Shown piece after piece: positions 1-7,927 of a DNA stretch of 58,927 nt. Position 1 is the stretch's first letter. Each line of letters starts with the position of its first letter. Both the position numbers and the translations under genes were made by a program. The notes under the pieces were generated by a model that saw only the letters and a list, made by a program, of their open reading frames with translations, searched no databases and was not told where the DNA came from. Origin of the DNA: TMED14 sp964475135 (GTDB taxonomy: Bacteria; Bacteroidota; Bacteroidia; Flavobacteriales; Schleiferiaceae); assembly GCA_964475135.1 (NCBI GenBank), contig CAYYWL010000007.1, forward strand, positions 1 through 58,927, written 5' to 3'.

Positions 1-952
1 CTGCAATCTTTATTGCACCGTCGATCCAGTACTGGTAGGCATATGTTTGGCCTGGCGACACCTTGACTTCGAGCCAAAAACGTTCCCCGTCCGGAGTTTG
101 ATTCATAAAGTAGGTGGTGTCGGGCACGAACTGGTTAAAGTCACCGAGCACGTACACAAATTCCTTTCCGGGAGCGCGAAGCACTAATCCTACAGTACTG
201 TCGTTTAAATAATTAGCCCCATCCAGCCAGCCCGTTGGCAACGCAGATACTAAGGGATTGGGATTGCTGATGTAGCGCAGCGTATCGTAGGCTGTAGACG
301 TTCCAGAAATCGCTTCAAGCACCACCGTGTGCTGGCCGGATTGTGCGACAAGCAGATCGTAGTTCAGCGACGTGGCATTCGAGACCGTGGTCTTAAGCAC
401 CCCGTTGTCGTAAATCTTCAGTGTTGCGCTTTGGTTCGATGCCGCCACGAGCAAAATAGTATCCCCGGGGTGCGCAATTTGAGGGCCAGTGGGCGCAAAA
501 AAAGCCGCGAGCAACCCCGCATTTGCTGGATAAATAGGGTAGTAAATGTCTGAACCGTCGGCGCTGCGGCCTACCACCGTTCCGGCGGCATTTCGAAACA
601 CAAACGCCAGCTCCTGCACCTGAGTTCCCGTCGGAAACCCATAAAACGTCGGAATGTGGTACTTAATCCGGTGAATGTTGCCTCCCAAATCGGTCATCAG
701 CACTTTTGCTGTTGGCTGCCCCCAGGTACCCTGCACAAACTGCCAGTTGGTAGGAGACGTCGAGGTCGAAGTAATCAACCCGGCGTGGGCGTACACGGGA
801 GTGGTTCCGACCAACGCCCCATTGCCCTGAGCCGCATTGTACACAATCGTAACACTGTCATTTTGTGTCGGAAAAGCCGGCGTCACGCTCAAAATTTGTG
901 CGAAACCTGCGGTCGCGCCGACCAAAGCCAAACTTAGGAGTAGTTTTCTCAT
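1..952 (-). CDS. Secreted alpha-amylase-family protein, N-terminal part (cut by window edge)
   Basis: An open frame starts at the ATG complementary to 950-952 and runs off the left edge, giving about 317 residues. It begins with a signal peptide (MRKLLLSLALVGATAGFAQ). It continues as beta-rich sequence with the stretches YHIPTFYGFPTG, AFVFRNAAGTVVGR and DIYYPIY, which I recognise from the N-terminal domains of secreted Bacteroidota alpha-amylases. Near the edge, VYVLGDFNQF followed by FWLEV and YAYQYWIDG resembles a CBM48/isoamylase-N starch-binding domain, so the catalytic barrel should lie outside the window. Export through Sec and then T9SS is an inference, because the C-terminal sorting domain is not visible. 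Other carbohydrate-active enzymes with the same N-terminal domains remain possible. Confidence 0.72.
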   Translation of the reverse strand, partial: MRKLLLSLALVGATAGFAQILSVTPAFPTQNDSVTIVYNAAQGNGALVGTTPVYAHAGLITSTSTSPTNWQFVQGTWGQPTAKVLMTDLGGNIHRIKYHIPTFYGFPTGTQVQELAFVFRNAAGTVVGRSADGSDIYYPIYPANAGLLAAFFAPTGPQIAHPGDTILLVAASNQSATLKIYDNGVLKTTVSNATSLNYDLLVAQSGQHTVVLEAISGTSTAYDTLRYISNPNPLVSALPTGWLDGANYLNDSTVGLVLRAPGKEFVYVLGDFNQFVPDTTYFMNQTPDGERFWLEVKVSPGQTYAYQYWIDGAIKIA

Positions 953-956
953 ACCC

Positions 957-964
957 TAAAAGTA
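957..964 (-). promoter_or_regulatory. Bacteroidota -7 box for the amylase-like gene
   Basis: On the minus strand the sequence reads TACTTTTA, a one-mismatch form of TAnnTTTG, followed by a 4-base spacer (GGGT) and the ATG. The predicted transcription start falls on or next to the start codon. No clear -33 TTG is seen. Confidence 0.45.
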
Positions 965-1009
965 GTAAGCGTACTGCGTACACTTAATAAAAAATCTTCG
1001 AAATCCCCG

Positions 1010-1017
1010 TAGATTTC
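1010..1017 (+). promoter_or_regulatory. -7 box for the 1022 gene
   Basis: The sequence reads TAGATTTC, a one-mismatch form of TAnnTTTG, then a 4-base spacer (AGTT) and the ATG at 1022. The geometry is the same as at several other first genes in the window, which supports it despite the mismatch. Confidence 0.4.
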
Positions 1018-1021
1018 AGTT

Positions 1022-1663
1022 ATGAAAACGTTTTTCTGTGCAATTCTGACCGCCGCCACACTTTCTACGCCGCAACTTTCGGCCCAAACGCCACGAATAG
1101 AATTCGAACTCGGCTACCTGCGCACGTGGCACGCGGACGACGTGGTAACTCGCCGGGATTGGATTCAGGTTCCGGGAACCTGGCGCGACCCCAGCACCCT
1201 GCCCGGCCAGAGTCAGTACGCCTTCACCTTTCGCGATACCGCGTGGGCCTACCGCTTTAACCACAACCACCCGATGTTCGCGACGCGCATTCGCCTCGGA
1301 ACCCGTCCCGACGCCCCCTGGCAGTTTTATTTAATTCAATCAGCGATGTGGAACTCGTGGCACCAGCTCTCGTTCATGCTCGGGGCCGAAGCCAGCTACC
1401 GCCCCAACGACCGCTGGCGATTCGCACTTCAGGCCGGAGGCCTTTCAGGCTACCACCTCGTCCATACGCTCCAAAATTCCGCGCTGCTTGCTGTCGACGG
1501 TCCCGACGGCGGAGTCTTTGCCGGCGCCAACCTCACAGCGGACTACCAAATCACCGAGCATTGGCGCGCCCGATTAGCTGGCAACCACCTGATCGCCGGC
1601 CTCGGCATCTACTACGCTTGGAGCCCTAAAGCGGATCCAGGACCACGTAGCGAACCCAGGTAA
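1022..1663 (+). CDS. Exported beta-barrel-like protein of unknown function
   Basis: The 213-residue product starts with a signal peptide (MKTFFCAILTAATLSTPQLSAQ). The mature part has alternating hydrophobic and aromatic strands such as WRFALQAGGLSGYHLV and HWRARLAGNHLIAGLGIYYAW, as expected for a small outer-membrane beta-barrel. No catalytic motif is recognisable and I cannot name a family. Its last 38 bases overlap the 3' end of the convergent gene at 1626-2663. The gene stands alone, with a -7 box just before the start codon. Confidence 0.7.
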   Translation: MKTFFCAILTAATLSTPQLSAQTPRIEFELGYLRTWHADDVVTRRDWIQVPGTWRDPSTLPGQSQYAFTFRDTAWAYRFNHNHPMFATRIRLGTRPDAPWQFYLIQSAMWNSWHQLSFMLGAEASYRPNDRWRFALQAGGLSGYHLVHTLQNSALLAVDGPDGGVFAGANLTADYQITEHWRARLAGNHLIAGLGIYYAWSPKADPGPRSEPR

Positions 1664-2663
1664 CCGACGGCTGCACACTGTGGTCCGCCACGTCGTACCA
1701 GGCGCGAACGCGCAGCGAAGCCAATCCCTCCCAAGCTAATCCTAAGCCCAGCAGCTGAGGTTGCTCCCGGTACCATGAATTGGGATCCTCTGGGTTTCGG
1801 GTCTGAAAAATCCCTTGCCCCAGCAGAGCCCGAAAATTCTCGGCCAGCCAGTAGCTGGCCTCTACGCGTAGCTTAGGGCTTGCCCTCACCGACACCTCGG
1901 CAGAGGTTCCGAAGCCCTTAGCCTCAGGACCAAAACGCTGTAGCGGATCCGCATAGCGCAGATGTGCCGCGCGAAGCTCGACGGCACCTAATGAGGCCTG
2001 CCCCATCAGCCCATAGTTTAGGCGATTGCCATCCGCTTCAGGCGACGAATCAATTTGCCCACCCACGTGGTGGTACTGAAGCACCCCCTCGAAGCGCGCA
2101 TGTTCGCCGACCCATCCGGCAGTGGCACCACCGTGAATTTGCTCTTTGAACGGACTTCCGTAGTCAATAGCGGTCAACCACTCCGCCCAATAGTGGGCGC
2201 GAAACCGCTTAAAATCACTGGTCCCACTCAAACCGTACACCACCGGAACCGCATAGCGCAAATCCGGATTCAGCAGCTGCCGCGGAAGCCCGTGTCCCCT
2301 GTCAGCGATGCTGCCAAACTGAATCTGGTAGCCAGCACCCTGAGCACGAAGCGCCACCCACGGCAGCAACTGCGGTGAAGCCCCAAAACTTTGGTTGGCC
2401 ATCAGCCCCAGTTCCACGCTGCGCCCATTCTTGTGCTCGTAACATCTGCGCAGCCCAACCAAGGCGCCAAAACGCGTACGACCTTCCTCGGCAGGGTGAA
2501 AAAACTCCGTGTTCCTGATGTAGCCCAGCACCTCGGGCCTCCATGCGGAATCTAGCACCCGGGACGCAAAGCGATCCAACGCCGCTGGGGCCGCGACCTG
2601 CGCGATAGAACTAAACCCCAGGACGGACAGGGCGAAAAAAAAGAGGCATTGCCGCGGGTGCAT
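1626..2663 (-). CDS. Exported outer-membrane-like protein of unknown function
   Basis: The 345-residue product begins with a hydrophobic signal peptide ending near SIAQVAA. The rest is aromatic and beta-rich (for example RFRAHYWAEWLTAIDYG, RVEASYWLAENFRALLGQG and LRVRAWYDVAD), typical of an outer-membrane barrel. No known domain or active-site motif is visible. The 3' end overlaps the convergent 1022-1663 gene by 38 bases with no terminator between them. The start lies 14 bases beyond the 3' end of tRNA-Leu on the same strand and has its own -7 box. Confidence 0.72.
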   Translation of the reverse strand: MHPRQCLFFFALSVLGFSSIAQVAAPAALDRFASRVLDSAWRPEVLGYIRNTEFFHPAEEGRTRFGALVGLRRCYEHKNGRSVELGLMANQSFGASPQLLPWVALRAQGAGYQIQFGSIADRGHGLPRQLLNPDLRYAVPVVYGLSGTSDFKRFRAHYWAEWLTAIDYGSPFKEQIHGGATAGWVGEHARFEGVLQYHHVGGQIDSSPEADGNRLNYGLMGQASLGAVELRAAHLRYADPLQRFGPEAKGFGTSAEVSVRASPKLRVEASYWLAENFRALLGQGIFQTRNPEDPNSWYREQPQLLGLGLAWEGLASLRVRAWYDVADHSVQPSVTWVRYVVLDPL

Positions 2664-2667
2664 GCCT

Positions 2668-2675
2668 CAAAAGTA
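2668..2675 (-). promoter_or_regulatory. -7 box between tRNA-Leu and the 2663 gene
   Basis: The minus strand reads TACTTTTG, a perfect TAnnTTTG, then a 4-base spacer (AGGC) and the ATG. The box begins two bases after the tRNA discriminator base, so any upstream promoter element would lie inside the tRNA gene. Read-through transcription from the tRNA is also possible. Confidence 0.5.
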
Positions 2676-2677
2676 CG

Positions 2678-2763
2678 TGCCCAAGGCGGGAATCGAACCC
2701 GCACGGCCATCACTGGCCAAGGGATTTTAAGTCCCTCGTGTCTACCTATTTCACCACTTGGAC
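2678..2763 (-). tRNA. tRNA-Leu (anticodon TAA)
   Basis: An 86-base minus-strand tRNA. The acceptor arms GTCCAAG and CTTGGGC form seven pairs including one G-U. The anticodon arm is AGGGA-CTTAAAA-TCCCT, giving anticodon TAA. A long variable arm (TTGGCCAGTGATGGCC region) is typical of leucine tRNAs. The T arm GCGGGTTCGATTCCCGC is intact and the discriminator is A. No CCA is encoded. It decodes UUA, a rare codon in these GC-rich genes. Confidence 0.96.
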
Positions 2764-2870
2764 GGGTGGAGCGCGAAAATACGGCGCGATTCCGCAGAAA
2801 ATCCTAACGACGTGGTAACATTCCGCGAAAACCACCAACGCAGGATGAGGGCAATTACGGATATTTGAGA

Positions 2871-3824
2871 ATGCCTACCCGCCCGCACTACGCCCAGTCT
2901 TGGGAAGACCCCCGCCTGATCCAGGAACTCTGGACGCGGCACCCCGCGGACCACTACCATCTTATTGCGTCGGGCGGCGACCATGCACTGGAATTGGCAC
3001 TGAGGGGCTTTACCAACCTTCAGCTGTACGACCTTGAGTCGGTCCAACTTGCACACATTCAATCCAAAATACACGCTCTGAACCTACGTGAAGCTGACCG
3101 AAACAAAGCCTTTGGCTACCGTGAAGGGCGTCGAGGCTTGTTGCACGACGGTCGACTCGAACGGTTTTTGGGCATGTTTGCACGCGGGCTACTGCCGTTG
3201 CTGGTTCCGAAAAACACGAGAAACGCCCTTCGCACCGCTCCGAGTCTAGAAGCACAAATGGATACTTGGGACGGACCCTGGCAAACCGCGCGTTGGCGCT
3301 GGGTAGCCCACCGCTACTTTGAACCCCAGCGCGTAGACGGTTCGGCGCGCCACCCCAGACTCACTGGTGCGTCAGAACGCGTCAAGCAACCCATCAACTA
3401 CCTTCATCAATTTCGCGAAAAGTTGGCCAGTATACCCTTACACGACAACCCATTTGCGGAATACCCCCTGTTTGGGCAGTACCTCGCATCGGGAATCCCC
3501 TACCTCGACGAAGGCATCACTGGGGCAGCTCAGCACCTCAACCTGCACCACCAAAGCCTCGAATCAGCCCTTACCGCAGCGTCCGCTGAAGTGCGCGGAA
3601 TCCACGCATCCGACGTGCTCGAGGGGCGAAACTCTGACCAAGTTCACGACTTTTTTACCACCGTCGACCGCGCCAGCGCCGCGGGCTCGACGCTCATTTT
3701 TTGGGACCACCGGTTCCGAACCGAATTCCCGGAATGGTGGCTTCAGACGTGGACTCGAGTGACCGACCTGCCGGCTGACCGCGTACCTTTTTACCACCAA
3801 GCACATGCATTCGTTAAATCATAA
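2871..3824 (+). CDS. DUF3419 / BtaA-like SAM-dependent 3-amino-3-carboxypropyltransferase
   Basis: The product has 317 residues from the ATG at 2871; a TTG two codons upstream is less likely. Family hallmarks are YAQSWEDPRL near the N-terminus, the SAM-fold motif IASGGDHALELAL, YDLESVQLAHIQSKIHAL, GRLERFLGMF, RWRWVAHRYF and a late IHASDVLE loop. The characterised member, BtaA, transfers the 3-amino-3-carboxypropyl group of S-adenosylmethionine to diacylglycerol, giving the homoserine ether head of betaine lipids. The N-methyltransferase partner BtaB is not found nearby. Instead the gene overlaps a UbiA-like gene by 20 bases and leads a five-gene operon. The true acceptor may therefore be another lipid or alcohol. 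Family assignment is firm; the substrate is inference. Confidence 0.85.
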   Translation: MPTRPHYAQSWEDPRLIQELWTRHPADHYHLIASGGDHALELALRGFTNLQLYDLESVQLAHIQSKIHALNLREADRNKAFGYREGRRGLLHDGRLERFLGMFARGLLPLLVPKNTRNALRTAPSLEAQMDTWDGPWQTARWRWVAHRYFEPQRVDGSARHPRLTGASERVKQPINYLHQFREKLASIPLHDNPFAEYPLFGQYLASGIPYLDEGITGAAQHLNLHHQSLESALTAASAEVRGIHASDVLEGRNSDQVHDFFTTVDRASAAGSTLIFWDHRFRTEFPEWWLQTWTRVTDLPADRVPFYHQAHAFVKS

Positions 3825-4677
3825 ACCGCTAGCCATCAGGCTTTGGCGCTACCAAGCTGAGCGCTTTCCGCTACTAGCTCTTGTGCCTACTACGCTGGCG
3901 GTGCTCTACTCCACGTGGGCGGTGCTCAACCCCATAGGCGTTGCAGAACCCCTCTGGAAGTACGCCGCCCTAGGTGTCGCCGGCATCAGCTTTTTGCTGC
4001 ACACGCGAATCATTGACGAGCTTCGCGACCGCGACGTCGACGACCTGCACCATCCAGACCGCCCTCTTCAGCGCGGACTGGTCACCGAGCGGGAACTCAC
4101 CCGATTGGGATTTGCCAACGGCGGGATTTTCATCACCCTGCACGCCGTCCTTGACCCGCTCTCTGGGCTGCTTTCGGCCGGATTGCTGGCGTACAGCCTT
4201 GCCGCCCGCTACGAAGTGGGCCCGCTCAAGTGGCTCAAGCCGCGGTTCTACCTCTACAACGTGGTCATGCTGGCCCAAATGCTCTTTTTGCAGTGGATCG
4301 CCTACGCCGCCCTCACGCAAAGCCTTAACTGGACCCCGTCCATTTGGTGGCACGGCATGAGCATCTGGGCCCTGAGTGCCCAAATCGAAATTGCGCGCAA
4401 ATGCCTCGCTCCCGAAGAAGAAACGGCCTACCGCGACAGCTACTCTTCGCGCCTCGGAACCCGGGGCAGCGCCTTGCTCACCTTCTCGGTGACCGCTGTG
4501 GCCGTGTGGGCCATGTGCCACGCTTCCCTCGAATCCCACTTTGGTGCCGCACTGACTGCACTTGCCGTGGTTGGCGCAGGCGCGATCGCCTACAGCCTAA
4601 AACCCACCCGCAGCCGCAGCAAACTCCTTCAAGCCAGCGCGGTGCTCGCCTATCTGCTTACCAACCTGATTCCTTAA
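3805..4677 (+). CDS. UbiA-superfamily prenyltransferase-like membrane protein
   Basis: The 290-residue product has about eight membrane segments. An Asp-rich loop after the second helix reads RIIDELRDRDVDDLHHPDRP and continues QRGLVT, corresponding to the first prenyl-diphosphate/Mg site of UbiA enzymes. The second canonical Asp motif is replaced by EIARKCLAPEEE and SYSSRLGTRGS, which suggests a separate clade. Canonical UbiA enzymes attach a polyprenyl chain to an aromatic or lipid acceptor in the membrane. The start overlaps the BtaA-like gene by 20 bases and the next gene begins 3 bases after the stop, so translation is probably coupled. Superfamily membership is well supported; donor and acceptor are unknown. 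Confidence 0.8.
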   Translation: MHSLNHKPLAIRLWRYQAERFPLLALVPTTLAVLYSTWAVLNPIGVAEPLWKYAALGVAGISFLLHTRIIDELRDRDVDDLHHPDRPLQRGLVTERELTRLGFANGGIFITLHAVLDPLSGLLSAGLLAYSLAARYEVGPLKWLKPRFYLYNVVMLAQMLFLQWIAYAALTQSLNWTPSIWWHGMSIWALSAQIEIARKCLAPEEETAYRDSYSSRLGTRGSALLTFSVTAVAVWAMCHASLESHFGAALTALAVVGAGAIAYSLKPTRSRSKLLQASAVLAYLLTNLIP

Positions 4678-4680
4678 ATC

Positions 4681-6963
4681 ATGCTCGGAACCTTTGGCAA
4701 CAAAGCTCTTGGCCTCCAATGGCTCAAGCACGGCGGATTTCGGACGCTACCCATGGTTTCGCTCCGGGCGGATTGGGTGCTTGCCAACGTGGAGGTTCCG
4801 ACCGAAGAAATTGCCCGCGAACTGGGCAACCCCAGGTGGTACGCGGTGCGCAGCTCGTCGGCCACCGAAGACACCGAGACCACTGCGGCTGCCGGAGCCT
4901 TTCGGACCGAACTGGGCGTACCCTTTGATCTATTGCCCGACGCCGTCATGCGGGTCGCCGAAAGCATGCCGACCGAGGGCGGCCCGCACGGAATTGTCAT
5001 CCAACCCATGGTCGCCGATGCTGTGGCCTCCGGAGTCCTGTTCACGCACCCCGACCGCTACGCGGTGGCTTTGGCCCCCGGCCTTTGCGCGCACGTCGTG
5101 AACGGATACCCGGTCGAGGAGCGCGGATTCTACCCTTCGGGCGGAACCTGGTACACCCGACCCGACGACCGACGCAACCTGGAATGCCTGCGCATGAATT
5201 CAGAGACGGCGGAATTCCGCACCGAACCCGCCGGCCCAAGCCCGTGGACCCCAGCCCTCCACAAGGCCCTTCACAAGACCTACCGCGAACTTGAACGATA
5301 TTTTGGGCGCCCCATGGATGCCGAATGGACCTGGGACGGACGCAACCTAACGCTTCTTCAGGCCCGCCCGGTGACGGCGGACTGGCACCACGAACCGTGG
5401 CTTTTGGACAACTCCAACTTGGCCGAATCCTATGCGGGCGTCGTGCTCCCCATGACGGTTTCGGTGGCCGCTAATTTGTACCGCACGGTGTACCAAGATT
5501 TGCTTGCAGCGAGTGGGGTTCCGCGCCTCAAAATCCAACGGAACGCCGAGGTGTTCGACCACCTCGTCACCTCGGTCAGTGGCCGGATGTACTACGTCAT
5601 GAACCACTGGTACGCGATGATGGCGTTTTTGCCCGGCTACGGACGCAACAAGGTCAACCTCGAGCGCATGATATCGGCGCAAACCAAGGCGCACCCGTTT
5701 TTGCCGGAATCCATCCGCCCCAGCACCTGGCTACGCGCCACCTACTACCCCATTGTCCTGATTAAACTGCTCACGTTCAAGCGCAAGCGAGTTCAATTCA
5801 CCGATGACGTGCGCCGCGGATTCCGCATGCTCGCCGACCTTGACTGGCCGCAGCTTCAGACATCGGATGTGCAGCGCATTTGGCGGAACCTCGAGGCGGA
5901 CTGGCTGCGCCGCTGGTACCTGACGGTCGAAAACGATACGGCTCTGATGACGCTGCTCGGATGGGCCGAAAAAAAGTTTACCCCTGACCAGCTCGAGCAC
6001 TTTTTGCGCATGGACACTCCGAGCGTGGCGCAGCTGCGGCTGCTTCATCAGGTAGCTAGCACCTGCCTCGAGGTCCCGGGGACAGCTGAAGCCCTTGAAC
6101 GCCGAGACGAACACGGATTTTACGCAGTTCTCCACAGCCAATCTTCGGCGGCGCAGGCCCTTGAAGGCTATTTGGCGGAATTTGGCGGTCGCTTCCCCAA
6201 CGAGCTGAAGCTTGAGCAGGCTAGTCCGCTCGATTCATTTGGCCTCCTTGCCGAAACCCTACGCTCAGCCGCCCAGCACCCCATCCCCGAGGCCGCTTCA
6301 ACCGACGAATCCCGGATGCCGTGGGGCATTCGCAAGCTGCGCCAGTTCATTCGCCAGCGCGAAGAGCTGCGACTGCTTCGGTCTACCGCCTTCGGATGGC
6401 TTCGCCGCTTGCTGTTGCGCTCTGGTGAACTTGCCGCCGCCGAAGGCCTACTTGCCCACCGCGACGACGTATTCTGGCTGACGCGCGAAGAGTGGCTCGA
6501 GGCCGAAGTGCGCACGTGGCGCGAGGCGGTGGCCCGCCACAAAGCCGAATACGCCGCGTTCACGAACGAACCCCTACCCCGGTCTTTCGCGTGGATGCCC
6601 GGCGAAACTCCACCCCGGGCTGAAACCACTGAAGGTTCCGCATCGATGACCGGACGACGCGTCGCCCCAGGACGTATCGAAGGGCGCGTTCTCGTCATGC
6701 CCGAATTTCAGCCCGGACCCTGGCCCGAATTCGACATTCTCGTGGCCCGCCACACCGACCCGGGCTGGAGCCTGCTTCTCGCACAATCCAAAGGCCTCAT
6801 CATCGAGCAGGGTGGACTGCTCAGCCACGCCTCGATTGTGGCGCGCGAGCTCGGAATCCCTACGCTGGTTGGAGTCGACGGCGCCACCCTGCACCTCCAA
6901 ACTGGCGAACGCGTCTTGCTCGACGCCACCTCCGGAACCCTCACTCGAACTTCCCATGATTGA
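4681..6963 (+). CDS. PEP-synthase / rifampin-phosphotransferase-like dikinase of unknown substrate
   Basis: The 760-residue product has an ATP-grasp PPDK-N domain (YAVRSSSATEDTETTAAAG near residue 60, GVLFTHPDRYAV near 118, DAEWTWDGRNLTLLQARPVT near 220). A helical middle region follows, and then the swivelling phosphohistidine domain (GGLLSHASIVARELGIP near residue 710, with the catalytic His after LLS). This order matches PEP synthase and rifampin phosphotransferase, which pass the ATP beta-phosphate through His to an acceptor. The C-terminal PEP/pyruvate barrel of true PPDK is absent, so a small molecule or lipid alcohol is the more likely acceptor. It sits mid-operon, 3 bases after the UbiA-like gene and overlapping the GNAT gene by 8 bases. 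Confidence 0.82.
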   Translation: MLGTFGNKALGLQWLKHGGFRTLPMVSLRADWVLANVEVPTEEIARELGNPRWYAVRSSSATEDTETTAAAGAFRTELGVPFDLLPDAVMRVAESMPTEGGPHGIVIQPMVADAVASGVLFTHPDRYAVALAPGLCAHVVNGYPVEERGFYPSGGTWYTRPDDRRNLECLRMNSETAEFRTEPAGPSPWTPALHKALHKTYRELERYFGRPMDAEWTWDGRNLTLLQARPVTADWHHEPWLLDNSNLAESYAGVVLPMTVSVAANLYRTVYQDLLAASGVPRLKIQRNAEVFDHLVTSVSGRMYYVMNHWYAMMAFLPGYGRNKVNLERMISAQTKAHPFLPESIRPSTWLRATYYPIVLIKLLTFKRKRVQFTDDVRRGFRMLADLDWPQLQTSDVQRIWRNLEADWLRRWYLTVENDTALMTLLGWAEKKFTPDQLEHFLRMDTPSVAQLRLLHQVASTCLEVPGTAEALERRDEHGFYAVLHSQSSAAQALEGYLAEFGGRFPNELKLEQASPLDSFGLLAETLRSAAQHPIPEAASTDESRMPWGIRKLRQFIRQREELRLLRSTAFGWLRRLLLRSGELAAAEGLLAHRDDVFWLTREEWLEAEVRTWREAVARHKAEYAAFTNEPLPRSFAWMPGETPPRAETTEGSASMTGRRVAPGRIEGRVLVMPEFQPGPWPEFDILVARHTDPGWSLLLAQSKGLIIEQGGLLSHASIVARELGIPTLVGVDGATLHLQTGERVLLDATSGTLTRTSHD

Positions 6964-7927
6964 ACCGATTCCGCCCCAGCGGCTGCGCGAGCTGCGCCGC
7001 ACGTACTACGCCTCGTTCGCCGACTACGATCCGAACGAGGTAGTGCTGCACCACGCCTGGAGCTTTTTTACCGAACAACCCCAAGCTCAGTGGTACGACG
7101 GACGCTGCTTCGTGGCAGGCATCTACGCCCTGCCGTCGGCGGGCCCAAACACCTGGGCCTTTGGCTACCTTGAAACCGAACCCGACTGCGACCCCAACGA
7201 ATTCGCGGCCGAATGGAACGCCCTGCGCGCCCAGTACCCCGGAGCGTGGATTGGCCCCATGCTCGGATCAACCTTCTTACCCTACCGGGTCGTTACCGAG
7301 GACTCTGGGGCGCCGTTCGTTCCGGGCGAGTGGCGCACCCGGCCTGAGTACGCCGCGCTTTTGGCCGCCCAAAATCCCGCCAAGACGATTGCCTACCGTT
7401 CGGCCGAACGCACGGACTTTCAGGGCGTAATCGACGTGTCGCAGCCCTTTCTCGACCGGTGGACCGAGCAAGGGTTCGCCCTTATGCCACTGAATCCGGG
7501 CAATTCCGAGCACGTGCACGCCCTTCGCGGCATGATCGATGCCGTCTTTGGCGCAAACTTTGGCTACCAACCCCTCACCGAGTCCCAGTTCGACCGCTGG
7601 CGCAGCTCGCTCGCCAGCACGCACGGCGGAACCCCGCTCCTGCACTGGGTTCAACTCGGCGAGCGCCGCGTGGGATTCAGCTACCTGTTTGCTCTGGCCG
7701 ACGGAACCGTCATTTTCAAAACCATCGGGCTCCTGCCCGAATTCCAGGCCAAAGGCCTCGGAAACGCCGTCGCCGGGGCCCTGCACCAGATGGCCCAGCG
7801 CCGACAGGCTCCGCGCTGCATCTATGCCCTCGTGCAGGCCGACAACCGCGTCAACCGCATGCCTGACCCCGACATCCGCATCATTCGCAGCTACGCCGCA
7901 TACTACTTTACACCGCTCCAACCATGA
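6956..7927 (+). CDS. GNAT-like N-acyltransferase of unknown substrate
   Basis: The 323-residue product starts at the ATG at 6956, overlapping the preceding stop by 8 bases. An upstream in-frame start lies deep inside the previous gene and is rejected. The C-terminal third has a GNAT acyl-CoA-binding stretch (FKTIGLLPEFQAKGLGNAVAG) followed by ALVQADNRVNRM and YAAYYF. The N-terminal half has WIGPMLGSTFLPYRVVTE and EW...PEY...YRS patterns, which I recognise from two-domain GNAT proteins that carry a degenerate first domain. Such enzymes acylate amines. Inside this operon, the amine of an aminocarboxypropyl lipid is an attractive but unproven acceptor. It overlaps the next gene by 4 bases (ATGA). 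Confidence 0.7.
   Translation: MIEPIPPQRLRELRRTYYASFADYDPNEVVLHHAWSFFTEQPQAQWYDGRCFVAGIYALPSAGPNTWAFGYLETEPDCDPNEFAAEWNALRAQYPGAWIGPMLGSTFLPYRVVTEDSGAPFVPGEWRTRPEYAALLAAQNPAKTIAYRSAERTDFQGVIDVSQPFLDRWTEQGFALMPLNPGNSEHVHALRGMIDAVFGANFGYQPLTESQFDRWRSSLASTHGGTPLLHWVQLGERRVGFSYLFALADGTVIFKTIGLLPEFQAKGLGNAVAGALHQMAQRRQAPRCIYALVQADNRVNRMPDPDIRIIRSYAAYYFTPLQP

Noticed and set aside
2751..3074. A minus-strand open frame overlapping tRNA-Leu and the BtaA-like gene
   Set aside because: Its 3' end lies in the tRNA and its body is antisense to a recognised gene.
4350..4366. A GG-N10-GC sigma-54-like match inside the UbiA-like gene
   Set aside because: It is internal to a coding region, matches only the minimal dinucleotides well, and no gene start follows. 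It shows that the minimal pattern is common by chance here.
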